NCBI GenBank assembly: GCA_002007465.1
Contig: LNAC01000375.1
Location: 1,094,831-1,158,830 of the forward strand
Reading direction: 5' to 3'
Origin: Ailurus styani
Taxonomy: Eukaryota > Chordata > Mammalia > Carnivora > Ailuridae
Length of the DNA stretch: 64,000 nt
Position numbers and translations under genes: made by a program. The notes under the pieces were generated by a model. It saw only the letters and a program-made list of their open reading frames with translations, was not told the origin of the DNA and did not search any database. Positions 1-11,699 of the stretch are shown here, piece by piece. Numbering within the stretch: position 1 is the first letter of the stretch; each line of letters starts with the position of its first letter.

Positions 1-585
1 TCTATTTCATTGATTTCTGCTGTAATCTGTATTAATTCTCTTCTGGGGGGTTTAGGCTTTATTTGCTGTTCTTTCTCCAGCTCCTTTAGGTGTAAGTTTA
101 GGTTATGTATTTGAGACTTCATTTCTTGAAAAGGGATTGTATTCCTGTATACTTTCCTCTTTGGACGCCTTTGCTGCATTCCATTTTGATTTTCTTCCAT
201 TATTTTTAAAAATTCTTCTTTAATTTCCTGGTTGACCCATTCATTCTTTAGTAGCCTGCTATTTAACCTCCAAGTATTTCAGTTCCTTTAAAATTTCCTC
301 TTGTGATTGACTTCAAGTTTCAGAGCATCTGAAAATACGCAGGGAATGATCCCAGGCTTTTGGTACTGGTTGAGACCTGATTTGTGACCCAGTAGGTAAT
401 CTATTTTGGAGACTGTTCCATGTAAACGAGAAGAATGTATATTCTGTTGATTTAGGGTTAAATGCTCTGAATATATCTGTGAATTCCATCTGGTCCAGTG
501 TCATTAAAGTCCTTGTTTCCTTGTTTATATGATCTGTCCATTGCTGTGAGTGGGGTGTTAAAGTTCCCTACTATTGTTGTATTAT
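1..585 (-). pseudogene. L1 ORF2 fragment (endonuclease domain), truncated and disrupted
   Basis: The minus strand encodes an L1 ORF2 endonuclease region. The clearest part is an uninterrupted 63-codon stretch (504 to 313) with the family pattern TLDQMEFTDIFRAFNPKSTE followed by the L-GSQ block. The intact protein is an APE-type endonuclease plus reverse transcriptase used for target-primed integration. The N-terminal catalytic part is missing through the internal deletion, and the reverse transcriptase would lie outside the window. Stops interrupt the frame beyond 313. No function is expected. Confidence 0.8.
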
Positions 586-653
586 TATCAATGTGTTTTG
601 TGTATAGTCTCTGTTCCTTTCTAGTCTATGTTACTTTTGGGTTCTCTCTTCAC

Positions 654-1498
654 TTAAAGGATCCCCTTTGTTATTTCTTGCAGAGCTGGTTTAGTGATGA
701 TAAATTCCTTAAATTTCTTTTTGTCCTGGAAGCTTTTTCTCTCTCCTTCTATTCTGGATGATAGCCTTGCTGGATAAAGTATTCTTGCCTAAATATTTTT
801 GTTATTTAGCACCCTGAATATATCATGCTAGTTCTTTCTGGCCTGCCAGGTCTCTGTCTGCTGTCAGGCTTACATTTCTATCTCTGTAGGTTGAGGACCT
901 CTTTTCCCAAGCTGCTTTCAGGATTTTCTTTCTCTGACACTTGTAAGCTTCACTATTATATGTCGAGTTGTCGACCTGTTTTTATTGATTTTGGAGGGAA
1001 GCCTAGTTCCTTCTCCAGATTAGTGAAGTTTTCAGCTATAATTTGCTCTAATATACCTTCTGTCCCCCCCTTTTACTTCTTCCTCTGGGACCCCAATTAT
1101 TCTAATATTGTTTCCCCTTATGGTATCATTGATCTCTTGAATCCTCCCTTTGTGATCCAGTCATTGTCTTTTCCTCAGTTTCTTAATTCTCCATCATTTT
1201 ATCTTGTATGTAACTGGTTCTCTCTTCTGCCTCATCCTAGAAGTTAGAGTCCTCATTTTTTATTGCATCTCAATAAAGCTCTTTTTGATTTTGACCTGCT
1301 TAGATTTAGTTACTTTGTTTCTCCAGAAAGGGATCCTCTGGTGTCTTCTCTGCTCTTTTCAAGCCCAGCTAGTATCTTTGTAATTTTTGTTCTGAATTCT
1401 AGCTCTGACATTTTACTAATATCCTTATTTATTAAGTCTCTGGAAGTTAATACTGCCTCCTGTTCTTTTTTCTGGTGTGAGTTTTTCCATCTTATCAT
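654..1498 (-). pseudogene. L1 ORF1 remnant (RNA-binding chaperone protein)
   Basis: On the minus strand a start-like ATG at 1498 opens a 62-codon stretch with the ORF1p N-terminal pattern (KMSELEFRTKITKIL, then GLEKSREDTRGSLSGETK). Homology continues in broken frames through the coiled-coil and C-terminal domains to a stop near 654. The C-terminal end reads as a degraded LQEITKGILK block. ORF1p normally forms trimers that coat L1 RNA. Length (about 280 codons) is close to normal, but frameshifts and stops make it a pseudogene. Confidence 0.8.
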
Positions 1499-2957
1499 TT
1501 TTATTCAGAGAAGAATACATGAATAAGAAAGCAAAATACAAAAATATCAACTGTGACCCTAGCAAGTACAGACTAAACAAATTAGAACAGTGTAATACAG
1601 TAGGTGCTGGGTGTATTTTCATCTGTTTGTTGGAAGAAACTAGATCCCAAAATTGTAAAGGAGAAAATCATTATATATGTGTGTGTATGTGTGTGTGTAT
1701 GTGGCGGGAGGGGGGACTGAATACAATGAAAGGAAGCCAGAAATGAAAAATATATAGAGTGTAAATGTAAAAATGAAAAAAAAAGACAAACTAGTTTATC
1801 AACTTTTTAATTTTTTCCCCTTTCAACTTAAAGACTAAAGAATCTTGAGGAAAAAAATTTGAATTCTATATACTATTTTTGCTTATCACTGGAGTATTTC
1901 AGTTTTGTATAATTGGTAAACTTGATATTTGCCAGATGTTCCTGCTGGTCTTCTGGGAGAGGCAACTGTTGTGCTGATTCTCCTGTGTCTTTGCCTCAGG
2001 TGGAGTTGCACTGTCCTTCCCTGGAGGCCTGGCTTAGTGTAAGCGGCTCCACCTCTGGATTACTGTACATGGCTTTCGCTCCCTGAAGGCTTTCCACGCT
2101 GCTTTAGAGGATGAAAATAAAAATGTTGGTACCCCATTCTCCAGCCCCAGAGCTGAACGATCATGGCCCTGACTCTTCAGTATTCCCTCAGAGAAAAGCA
2201 GTCAATAACTTTTTTCTCCCTGGTTTCCATCTGCACTTTGTGTCCACCCAGCCTGTGACCAAGCATTTTTATCTTAGGCACATGACTCCATATCAAGTCT
2301 CCAAACTTTGCACACTCCTGTGGTGCACACCCCAGGAGCTTAAGTCCCCAAACCTTCCAGTTCCTGTGGTAGGTACCCATGTCTCTTCTCCCAGAGAAAG
2401 GAGGGGTGTTTCACCCAGGGTCAGCTGATTGCTGGGTCCTTGCTAAGAGAGGAGTTGTCTGACAGTGCCGCAGTTCAGGGTTAATGGCACCACAGAGCTG
2501 AAAGTCCGTTCCTCAGCTCACTGGTTGCAGCTGGCCTCCCTCCTCTGATGCCTAGGAACACTGCTGTACTCTGAGACCCCCATTCTTTCTGTGACCTCAG
2601 GGATCCTGAGAGCACACTGTTCCACCTGAGTGCCTTTCAGGCAGGGATGTCCCTCACTGGAGCAGACTTCTTAAATAATTCTAATTTTGTGCTCTGCTAC
2701 TAAATCACTTTCCAGTAGCTGGCTTATGGAGGCTCCCTCCCGCCATGGCTTATCTTCCCATATATTGCCTTGGACTCACTTCTCCACTCCTCCTACCTTG
2801 CAAAAAGCACCCACATTTCTATTTGTAGAATTGCAGCAATTCTTTTCTTAGATCTGTGTTCACAGGTGTTCAGAATTATTTTATAGCTTTCCAGCCAAAT
2901 TCCAGGGACTAGAAGAAACTAGGGTCCCATACACTTCTGCCATCTTCCTCCAAGTCC
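1499..2957 (-). promoter_or_regulatory. L1 5'UTR (former internal promoter region)
   Basis: This GC-richer block lies between the ORF1 start and the L1 5' end. It has the composition and position of a carnivoran L1 5'UTR, including the CCATCTTCCTCC motif (antisense) at the very end. In an active L1 it would contain the internal RNA polymerase II promoter. A purine-rich insertion and a GT microsatellite lie near its 3' side. Whether any promoter activity remains cannot be told from sequence. Confidence 0.6.
1673..1703. repeat. Imperfect (GT)n microsatellite
   Basis: TATATGTGTGTGTATGTGTG-type alternation inside the L1 5'UTR. Interruptions suggest low current instability. Confidence 0.8.
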
Positions 2958-3029
2958 AGTTCAAACACATTTTAGAAGAAAACTTTACTCCCTCCTCCAC
3001 ATTTTATATATATACTCTCATTTTTTGCA

Positions 3030-3895
3030 CCTTTATATTCATAATTTTCTTATGTCTAATGATGGTCATTATTTTGTTCCACTGGAAGGAGTCTTTTTAA
3101 CATTTCTTCTCAGGCTGGTTTAGTGGTGATAAACTCCTTTAGCTTTTGTTTCTCTTGGAAACTTTATTTCTTCCTCAGCTGTGAAGTACCTTACTAAGTA
3201 GATAAATCTTTATTTTTCCTTTCCACACTTTGCAAGCCACAAGGGAGTAGCATAATTCATTCAAAGTTTCTCATGAAAAATCAGATGATATCCTTACACG
3301 TTTTCTCATGTAGGACAATTTTTGCTTCTCTCTTGCTGCTTTTATAATTCTTTGTCTTTGACATTTCAATTATTATATGATGTGGTGTGGACCTTCTTGG
3401 ATTCATCTTGTTTAGAACTCTGGTTCTTGGACCTGAAGGTAGTGAAGTTTGCAGCTATTTCTTTGAATAAATTTTCTACACCTTTCTCACTCTCTCCTTC
3501 TGCTGGGACCCCTACAATTTGAGTGTTTATTCACTTGATGTTGTCCAAGAGACACCTTGGATCACCCATATTTTTTAGAATTCTTTTTGCTGTTCAGCTT
3601 GTGTACCTTCCATTACTCTGTCTTTAGACTGCCATCACATTCTTCTCAATCTGCTAATCTCCTATTTATTCCCTCTGGTGTGTTTTTCATTTCAGTTATT
3701 GTATTCTTCAAATCTGGTTCTTCTTTATAGTTTCTCTTTATTGAAGGTATCACGAAGTTCTTTGATCCTCCTCTCTAACATCTCGATCATCATTACTTCT
3801 AATTCCTTATTGGCATATTGCTTATCTCTGTTTCATTTAGCATTTTTCCTGAGGGTTTTTTTTTCCTGGTCCTTTTTTTTTTTTTGGAGCACATT
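3030..3895 (-). mobile_element. Older L1/HAL1 ORF1 fragment, antisense
   Basis: The plus strand shows the same antisense ORF1 landmarks as the neighbouring L1, but more diverged: CAGGCTGGTTTAGTGGTGAT, the TTTGTCTTTGACATTTCAAT block, and the CTTCTGCTGGGACCCCTA block. This is a second, older ORF1-type element, lying just upstream of the younger L1's 5' end and in the same orientation. No ORF2 was recognised next to it, so it may be HAL1 (ORF1-only) or an L1 fragment. No intact frame remains. Confidence 0.65.
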
Positions 3896-4126
3896 CCTCT
3901 TTCAGTTTGAAAGCATAAGCCAAATATCAAGAAGCTTAGATAAAGATACAGACCTTAGGAATACCAAGAAATACAAATCATAGTATCACTTGTCTTCCAA
4001 ATAATACTAGTTGATAGAATACACAAAATGATGAGGAAGCATTTGTCCAGCAGATATAAAGCTAGTCAATAGATCAGATATGAAATTATAATAAAGGTAT
4101 TTTCTTGTAAATGATTAAAAGTTTAA

Positions 4127-5402
4127 TAGTCCCTTTTAGCTTTGTTGATTGTTTCCTTTTATTTCGATGAAGTCCCAGTAGTTCATTTTTGCTTTGGTTT
4201 TCCTTGCCTCAGGAGACATATCTAGCAAGTTGCTATGGCTAATGTCAAAGAGGTTACTGACTGTATTCTCCCCTAGGATTTTGATGGTTTCATGTCTCAC
4301 ATTTAGGTGTTTAATCCATTTGAATTTACTTTTCTGGGTGGTATATGAAAATGGGCCAATTTATTCTTTTTCATGTGACCTTCCAGTTTTCCCAATACCG
4401 TTTGTGGACGAGACTCTCTCTCTCTTTTTTTCCCATTGCATGTCCTTTCCTGTTTTGTCAAGGATTAATTGACCACTTAGTTGTGGGTTCAAAGCTTCTG
4501 CACAGTGAAGATTAACAATCAACAAAACTAAAAGGTAATATATGGGAGGAGATATTTGCAAATGACATATCTGGTAAAAAGTTAGTATCCAAAATATATA
4601 AAGAATTTATGTAAAACTCAACATCCAGAAAACAAATCCAATTAAAAATGGGAAGAAGATGTGGATAGACATTTTTCCCAAAAAGACATACAGATTACCA
4701 ACAGACACATAAAAAGATGCCTGAAGCTCATTGCCTATCATAAGCAAAATATAAACAAAAACTATTTGAGATCACCTTACACATTACAGAAAGGTTAAAA
4801 TCAACAACACAAGAAACAACAGGTGTTGGTGAGGATGTGGAGAAAGGGGAACCTCCTTGCACTGTAGGTTGTAGGTAGGAATACAAACTGGTCCAGCCAC
4901 TCTGGAAAACAGTATGGAGGTCTGTCAGCTAGAAACAGAACTACCATATATTTACCCAAAGAACACAAAAATACTAGTCCAAAGGTATATGTTCACCCCT
5001 ATGTTTATAGCCAGCACTATCTACAATAGCCAAGTTATGGAGATATCCCAAATGTCATTTGACTGATGAAGATGTAGAGTATGTATATACAATGAAATAT
5101 TAGCCATAGAAAAGAACAAAATTGTGCCATTTGCAACAACATGGATGGAGCTGGAGAGTCTAATACCAAGTGAAATAAGAAAATAAAAGAATGTAGATAA
5201 AAAAGGAGAGACAATCCAAGAAACAGACTGCTAACTATAGAGAACAAGTTGATGGTTACCAGGAGATCAGTGTCAGGATAGGTGAAAAAGGTGTTGGGGA
5301 TTAAGGAGTAAAGTGGTGATGAGCACTGCGTGTTGTATGTAAGTGCTGAATCACTAGATTATACTAATTTTACACTGTATATTGAATATTTTTTAAAAAG
5401 TT
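4127..5402 (+). mobile_element. 5'-truncated L1 with 5' inversion (twin priming)
   Basis: Bases 4127-4490 are antisense L1 ORF2 C-terminal coding sequence (the reverse complement of a NPQLSGQLI block). From 4491 the sequence switches to plus-strand L1, starting at the ORF2 codons around AAAGCTTCTGCACAGTGAAG. It continues through the end of ORF2 and the 3'UTR to an A-rich end near 5402. The two parts meet at nearly the same L1 position and share about 45 bp, as expected for twin priming during insertion. Flanks carry a weak possible target duplication (AAAAGTTTAA against AAAAGTTTTAA). No coding capacity remains. Confidence 0.85.
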
Positions 5403-8400
5403 TTAACATTCCCAGTACCTTGTCTTTACAAGCTCCTAGAAGAGTGTATCTAGTACAAGAGTGTGATAAATGTGAAAAAGAGTGTGAAGCATTTTTAGAG
5501 AGTGTGAAACAGGGAGATTGAGGAATAAAGCTATAAAAAGCCTCCAGGAAATAGAAAGTCTGATTTTGGGGAAAATCAGACAAACAAAATATGACAGAGC
5601 TAATAGATTAAAAGAGAGAGAGAGAGAGAGAGGAAGAATTAGTGTTTGGAAAACTTGTAGGTGAAAAATAAAGTCCTATTAGCTCAAAACCAAAACCTTG
5701 CAATGTTGCATACAAGAAAAAAGAATCATGGTAAGCTACATGGATAACACACCATGAAAGTAACTACTGATTCAATCAAAAAGTGTGATATAACTAAAGA
5801 GAAAACAGAGACAAGTTTATTGTGTTGGAGTAAGAAAGCTAAATGTTCATTTCTAATTGATAAATCAGAAAAGAGCTGTATAAAATTATCTAGAAATAGC
5901 AAGATAAATACCAGAATAAGTGAATAATATAATTATAAAGTGTACCTTGTTACAGTAGGACTGAGAACATAGAGGGATGAAATGAGATTATTTTCCTTTT
6001 AAATCATATATATCTTATATACCTTATATCCATCTGTATATATCTATGTATAACAATGATATATATGGAACAATTATATAATTATTGTGTATCTCTATAT
6101 ATCTGTATGTATTTACTATTCCTATTTTTTACTACCTATTAAAAATAAAATTAGTATGAGTTTACCTGGATACTTTCCAGTATAGTTGCTAACATCAGAA
6201 AGCACTTCAATTTGATGTTAGCATCTTTTTTTAGGATTCAGTGACTTTGGTTGATGACTTCTAGGTCCAACTGTGACTTGTTTTCTTAACACACCTGTCA
6301 ATCTTAACATTATCAATTTTGGTAGTCTCTTCCTTTATATTTCATTGCAGTCACAGACTTCAGTGAATCACAAGAAACTGTTAAACAGAAAAGGATATGG
6401 CATTTCTCAAGTACAGTTGTTGAACAATGTTAGAATAACTGTAGTAAAATACTGTTAATATCAAAACAACCTTGGAAAATAGGAATTATTTCTTATGTGA
6501 CACTCCATACAATTTAAATAACTAAAGGGAAAAGTATGAAAATTGTTATCATTAAAAAGTGACTCAGAATTTTTAAATAAGCATATGTTGTTAAAATACT
6601 ATTTCATTTTCTCTTTAATTAATCATACTAGGAAAATATCAATAGTACAGACAGCTTCATATCAGGAATATTCCACTCATAGTAAAGAGCACAAATATAA
6701 ATGCATCTATATTCATGAAATACAAACAAATCAGTCTAAACTAAGGAATTAAAGATTGTGAATAAAATGTGTTATTTTGTTTTTGTTTTTGTTTTGTTTT
6801 TTACTGATTTGGTGTTTAAATTCTTTTGCAAAATAATAAGAACTCTTGAAGTTGTAATATAACTGGAATTGATATGCATAATTCAAAATCAAAAACAATT
6901 TATAATTACTGCTAAATAAAATGAAAAGGGCTGAAATGATATTACTGCTAATCATTACCAAAATTTTATAGTAGAGCAAGGGATAAGTAGTTATTTGTAT
7001 TTGCTGAATAGAAAAGAAAATTGATCCCTTATATCTAAAGAAAATAATGAAGGAAAACTATCTCAGAGGAAATACAGAGAATGTATTCTATTTTGCTTGT
7101 GCTTATAAAATTTTCCAGGTTGAGTAAACTTATCTAGTGATAAAACACAAGTGATATGATGCATTCAAGTAATGCACTTAGATACCTCAGTGCTGGCTTC
7201 CTGAGATTGCTTTGTAATTGGTATTTGCAAATAAGTAGTTCACTATTTTCCCTGCAGACCACAGTGCTAACTTCTTAGGTATTAAAAAAAATAACATTAA
7301 ATTGTGTCAAAACATAAGAGGAACATAGATAAAGATCCTTTGACCTTCTATAAGATGATCATTAAATTTTAATGTTTTATAGGCATTCCATAGAATGTGC
7401 CCTCAGATGTTGAACCCATTGTTACATAAATATTTTTGTTTGAGAATATTGTGTACATATACATGTTTAAGTTCAATGCTTGTATATAATGCTTGTCATC
7501 ATGTATATTCACTTTATTTTCCAAAATAAAATGATATTTAAGAGAAACCAAATATTTCCAAAAGTTTAGAAATAATTTTAAAAAGAGAAAAATTTTGGTG
7601 ATGAAGATCAAAATTTTGACATTGTAATGAAGATTTATCCACATTAGCACACAAAATGAAGCATTCTGTTAACTACCACAGTAAAGAAATGCCCTGGGAT
7701 ATCCTATAACTATAAATATGCACTGAAAGAAATAGGAGCTACAAGACTTCCATACTTTAGCCACCACAGTTTCAAGGACATTAGGGCCATATGTTACATC
7801 AAAAATTCAGAATTTAAATATATGAGTTTATCATAAATAAACTAAACCTCATTAAAGCTTTAAAAGTATTAAAGAACTTAGGTTAATATGAAATCTGACA
7901 TCTGTGATCTATAGTACAAGCCTGAAATTTTCTATTTTCTTGAAACTTTTCACTTAACAGAACAAGAGGTAATGGAGGACACTGTGCAACTCCTTGTGAC
8001 TCTCATTGTTATTGTGATGAAATAACTAGGTCTTTGACCCACGAAGATTCAAGTGTTTAATTACAAGTGCTGTGTTTTCCCAACAAAGGGATTGTACAAA
8101 TCCACTAGCTATTCGTCTTGCTGCAGCAACACAGATAATATGGAAACTTGGCTCACCATAAAGATTTGCAATGTTTCCCTGCAATGTAGCTAAGAGCCTA
8201 GGTTGCTTATGCAAGGTATTATGTAACCTGACAATAGATGAATACAGACAGTGAATAATTGTCAGTTTATTCAAGGGAAAGCAGAGTGAAAGGGATGTCT
8301 GTAATCGAATGCAAATGTTATGCCTGGAATGAGAAAGGAGAATTAGTTCTAACTGGTAAGAAGTAAGAGTTAGTTACTTCAGTGGACTTGGCAGCAAAGA

Positions 8401-8694
8401 ATAATCACAAAATAAGTAAGATCATCGAAGTCAATGACTGCATGTGGACCTAGCAAAAACAAACAAACAAAAAAAGAATTTGATAAAAAAAATATATATA
8501 TATACAAGATAATCCTGGGTTACTTATGGAGTGAACATTTTACTCTAGGATACTTTAACTGAATCTTGGTACATGTGTAGGATATATAGGGGAAGGTCAC
8601 ATTCCAGGCAGGTGAAAAAAAAAAAAGTGAGTATAGAACTGGAGGCAAAACACATTATAGTATGTCCCAGAAGTAGAGGTAGCCAATTACTATA
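5403..8694. other. AT-rich unique sequence, no gene recognised
   Basis: I see no exon, RNA gene or confident repeat in this 3.3-kb stretch beyond short simple repeats, a perfect 10-bp-arm hairpin at 5558-5581 and another at 6188-6222. An open stretch on the minus strand at 8274-8026 has no family I recognise; it is discussed as a finding. Confidence 0.5.
5614..5632. repeat. (GA)n microsatellite
   Basis: Nine to ten consecutive GA units. Confidence 0.9.
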
Positions 8695-9020
8695 CATTTG
8701 ATCCTTGAAAAATGCAGGCATTAGGGATAGTGACCCCTTTTGCAGTTGAAAATCTGCATCTAAGTTTGACTCTCCCAAAATTTACTGATAGCCTACCATC
8801 CTCCAGAGCCTTACCAATAACTTAAACAGGCAATTAACACGTATGTTGTCTGTTATATGTATTATATACTGTATTCTTACACTAAAGTAAGCTAGAGAAA
8901 AAGAAATGTTAAGAAAATCATGAGGAGAAAATATATTACAGTACTATATGTTTATTTATTGAAAAAAAATCCACAAGTAAATATACCCAGGCAGTTCAAA
9001 TCCATTTTAAGGGTCAATTG
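8695..9020. mobile_element. Tigger2/MER28-like non-autonomous DNA transposon
   Basis: The left end CATTTGATCCTTGAAAAATG and the right end (reverse complement CAATTGACCCTTAAAATGG) are diverged inverted repeats matching the CAGTTGACCCTTGAACAAC terminus of the Tigger2 (Tc1/mariner, pogo-like) family. A TA dinucleotide lies immediately outside each end (8693-8694 and 9021-9022), the expected target duplication. The interior has the CTAGAGAAAAAGAAATGTTA-type block seen in this family and no transposase frame. At 326 bp it is a short internal-deletion derivative. The exact subfamily name is uncertain. Confidence 0.8.
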
Positions 9021-9022
9021 TA

Positions 9023-10529
9023 AGAAGTCAGAAAACAAACATACAAACAAACAAACAAAAAAACCACAGTGGGGTGAAGATTGCAAAGGCAAGAAGGAGT
9101 AGATCATAAACAATCTTTCTGTCCATTTTTAGAAGTTAACAATTTATTTTGTACGTGATAGATAATATGTAATGATTTTAAGCAGGAAAATGACTCAATT
9201 TTCATTTTAGAAAGAGTACCTCATTTGCAATTGGCAAGAGACATTTGGTGGGGACCTCCAGACCATGTGACTTTATATTATAATGCTAGATATTATGCTA
9301 CTAGATAATATCCAAGACACTATAAGACCAAACACTGCAGAGGTGGAGATAGTCATATTAAGATGAATATATAGAATCTAAGGACAGCTCCAAAAGAAGG
9401 GATAAAAGGTGCAAAAGTAGTCTAAATTTCTTCCATAACTTCTGATTTTTGCCACTTGTTAGTTTACAAAGTCATAAGTTAATATAGGAAATAGAATAAG
9501 CATGTTTCACATTTGCCTTGCTTAGTTTACGTATCTATGGGAGAGCTAGGAGAAGATATAAAGTGCCTATATATATTTGTCTGAAACCCAGGATAGTGAC
9601 CTGAACTAAAGATACAGATAGATTTAGGAGCCTTCAGAGTATGACTAGTCAACCAGGGAATGGATGAAACAATCCAGGGAGGCCTTTTAGATTGGGGGAT
9701 TGGGAGGAAAGGACAGGAAAGGGAAAGAAAACAGATGTGTGGGTTGAGAAGGAATATTCATAAGTAAACAATAAAACTGGTTTTGTAGAGCAAAGTAGGA
9801 AAAAGTTTCAAGAAAAAGGTTATGAATAGTTTCAAATAAGCAAAGCCCAAGTGAAAAAGACTGAAATAATTCACAATAATAGACAATTTTCAGTGGTGAG
9901 AGATGTCAGATTACAGTAGGCTGGATGCTAATTAGAAAGTATAGGACCAAGATTTTTAGTTTGACTTAATCCTATTTGATACTGAGATGCAAAAAAGCAA
10001 AGAAGGGAGGGGGAAATAAATCATAGTCAGAAACTAGTACAGAGGAGAAACCAGAAATTTTACTTATCTGGTAGCTTAATTTTATGTTCATCAACATCCA
10101 ATATTTATTCTGCACTAGTTATTTATCCTAAGTACACAAATCAAATGACCACATTTTTCATTCTATTCAGTAGGAACTGCTTGGATGGAATCTGAGTTAA
10201 TTTATCCAGTTTCAGGATCAGAAGTTCTCTGCTCAAGGAGGTAGTGAAGGATGACAAAACAACAAAAAAAACAAGAACTGAATCGGAAATAAGCGGGTAG
10301 GTTAAAAACAGACCCAGAAAATAGGTTTCATACTATTATCCTTGTGAAAAAAAAGAATCAAAAATACTCTAACACATTATAATATCCTACCCTTTACTTT
10401 TTATCTGCTTTATAATTCCAGACACAAACATACATCATGAAAAGTGGGAAAGAGAACCATACACAGAGTCCCTAACATTTGGTAAGAATTTATTATGTGA
10501 TTCACATGGAGCTACTGTATTTATTTTTC
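9023..10529. other. Unique AT-rich sequence, no gene recognised
   Basis: No coding region or confident mobile element was found. Contents are A-rich runs and a small (CAAA)n tract near 9041-9063. Confidence 0.5.
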
Positions 10530-10735
10530 AATATTTTTTATACTTTATATATATTTTCTTATGTGTCATTTCATTTGGTGCTACTAACAACTAGTAATTA
10601 GAATATCATCTTTTGGTTTTAGGTAAAGAAATTAAGGTTTCAGAACCCCAGGGAGTTAAGATTATCTTTCTAGAGTCTGATGCTTGAAGGTTATGTAAGA
10701 ATAAGACTACAGATATTACTGATATAGGCTCCCAA
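10530..10735 (-). mobile_element. MIR SINE fragment
   Basis: The block GGTAAAGAAATTAAGGTTTC, then AGAACCCCAGGGAGTTAAG, is the antisense of the conserved MIR core (GATGAGGAAACTGAGGC ... GAGGTTAAG). It is strongly diverged, as expected for this ancient tRNA-derived SINE. Confidence 0.6.
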
Positions 10736-11164
10736 TTTATTCAAGTTTAAGGAAAAAAGTAAGCAAAAGATATATTAGTATTCAGTTTATCATGAATATC
10801 CCAGTACACCTTCCTATTAGTTTAATGGTTCTTTTAAAATGGGCATTTAAAGCAGGAAACAAAAGATATTCAGGAAAGAAGACTATGGAGGAGTTACATA
10901 CGGAAGTGGGCATGGGCGATGAATCATGCTCGCCAGGTATAAGAGTGCTTGCTGAGTCTTTGAAATTTTCTATGCAGTTAGTTTATTAGAGACATTTGCA
11001 AAATCATTCTTTGCTGTGTGGTTGTGTATTTCTGCTTGTGCCCTCCAAGTTATTTAATATTAAACATACTTTGATATATATTTAATCTTAGGAAAAAATG
11101 AATTTAAGTTTAGAATCATTCTTCAGTATAGCCCAATTTTCTTCAGATGTATTCAGCCTTTTAA

Positions 11165-11390
11165 TTTAGGATGATGTAGTTGAAAGAGGACTAGAATTAT
11201 ATTTAGATTTTCCTTTTCCAGATGCCACTTTTACCTCTTATTACATAAGCTTGGGCAAGACACTTGATTTATTTTTATCCTTAATTTTAAGCTTGATTAT
11301 TTTTATCTATAATTTTGAGAATACAATAGCTATTTTGACTATTTCACTGGGCTAAACTAAAATTCAGATGAGATAATGGGTGCATCATTA
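11165..11390 (+). mobile_element. MIR SINE fragment, diverged
   Basis: The order 'gaaagaggactagaat ... ccacttttacctcttat ... cttgggcaagacacttgat' follows the MIR core (CTCTGCCACTTACTAGCTGTGTGACCTTGGGCAAGTCACTT). The 3' half is poorly preserved. Confidence 0.5.
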
Positions 11391-11403
11391 ATAGAAGATA
11401 TAT

Positions 11404-11690
11404 TGGGAGCAACATGGTGTAAAGGTAAAGAGCGCAGGCTGAAGAACCAAATTCTTGGTATAAATACTGACTTTGCCACTTTCCAACTATGTATCCTTAG
11501 CAAGTAACTTAGTTTTTCTGTGCCTCAGTTTTCTTCTCTGTAAAATAAGTATAATACTGGTTCTGACCTTATGTGACTGTGAGGTAAGAGGAAATACTCT
11601 GCTTAATGCTCTTAGAACTAAGCCTAGAATATAGTAGGAGTTATTCAAATGTTTGATAATGATAATGATGTGTGAGACACTCTGATACAG
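11404..11690 (+). mobile_element. MIR SINE, nearly full length
   Basis: The recognisable MIR order is present: an AAGAGCGCAGGCTGAAGAACC head, 'ctttgccactttccaactatg', 'agcaagtaacttagtttttc', 'tgtgcctcagttttcttctc', 'tgtaaaataagtataatac', then 'gaactaagcctagaatatag' and an ATAATGATAATGATG end. It is the clearest MIR in the window and directly follows another MIR. Confidence 0.85.
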
Positions 11691-11699
11691 TGGTGAAGA

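Larger units (their letters stand above)
1..2957 (-). mobile_element. LINE-1 (L1), 5' end present, internally deleted, 3' end outside window
   Basis: Read on the minus strand this is an L1 that begins at about 2957 (a GGAGGAAGATGGCAGAAG-like start typical of L1 5' ends). It runs through a roughly 1.45-kb 5'UTR, then ORF1, then straight into the middle of the ORF2 endonuclease domain. The last bases of ORF1 and the ORF1-ORF2 spacer are followed directly by endonuclease codons for a GNFNTPLT-like stretch. The ORF2 start and about 120 codons are therefore missing, with the junction near 585. The element leaves the window in early ORF2. Stops and frameshifts show it is dead. The family is recognised from the L1 protein patterns; the subfamily is not determined. 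Confidence 0.9.

Noticed and set aside
2111..2428. 105-codon frame on the plus strand
   Set aside because: It lies antisense to an L1 5'UTR and has no family match.
5558..5581. 10-bp-arm inverted repeat with GGGG loop as a regulatory site
   Set aside because: Isolated small hairpin in AT-rich DNA with no other support.
6188..6230. Hairpin followed by a T run, like a terminator
   Set aside because: GCTAACATCA/TGATGTTAGC arms are perfect but short, and bacterial-type terminators are not relevant in a mammalian genome; too short for a microRNA precursor.
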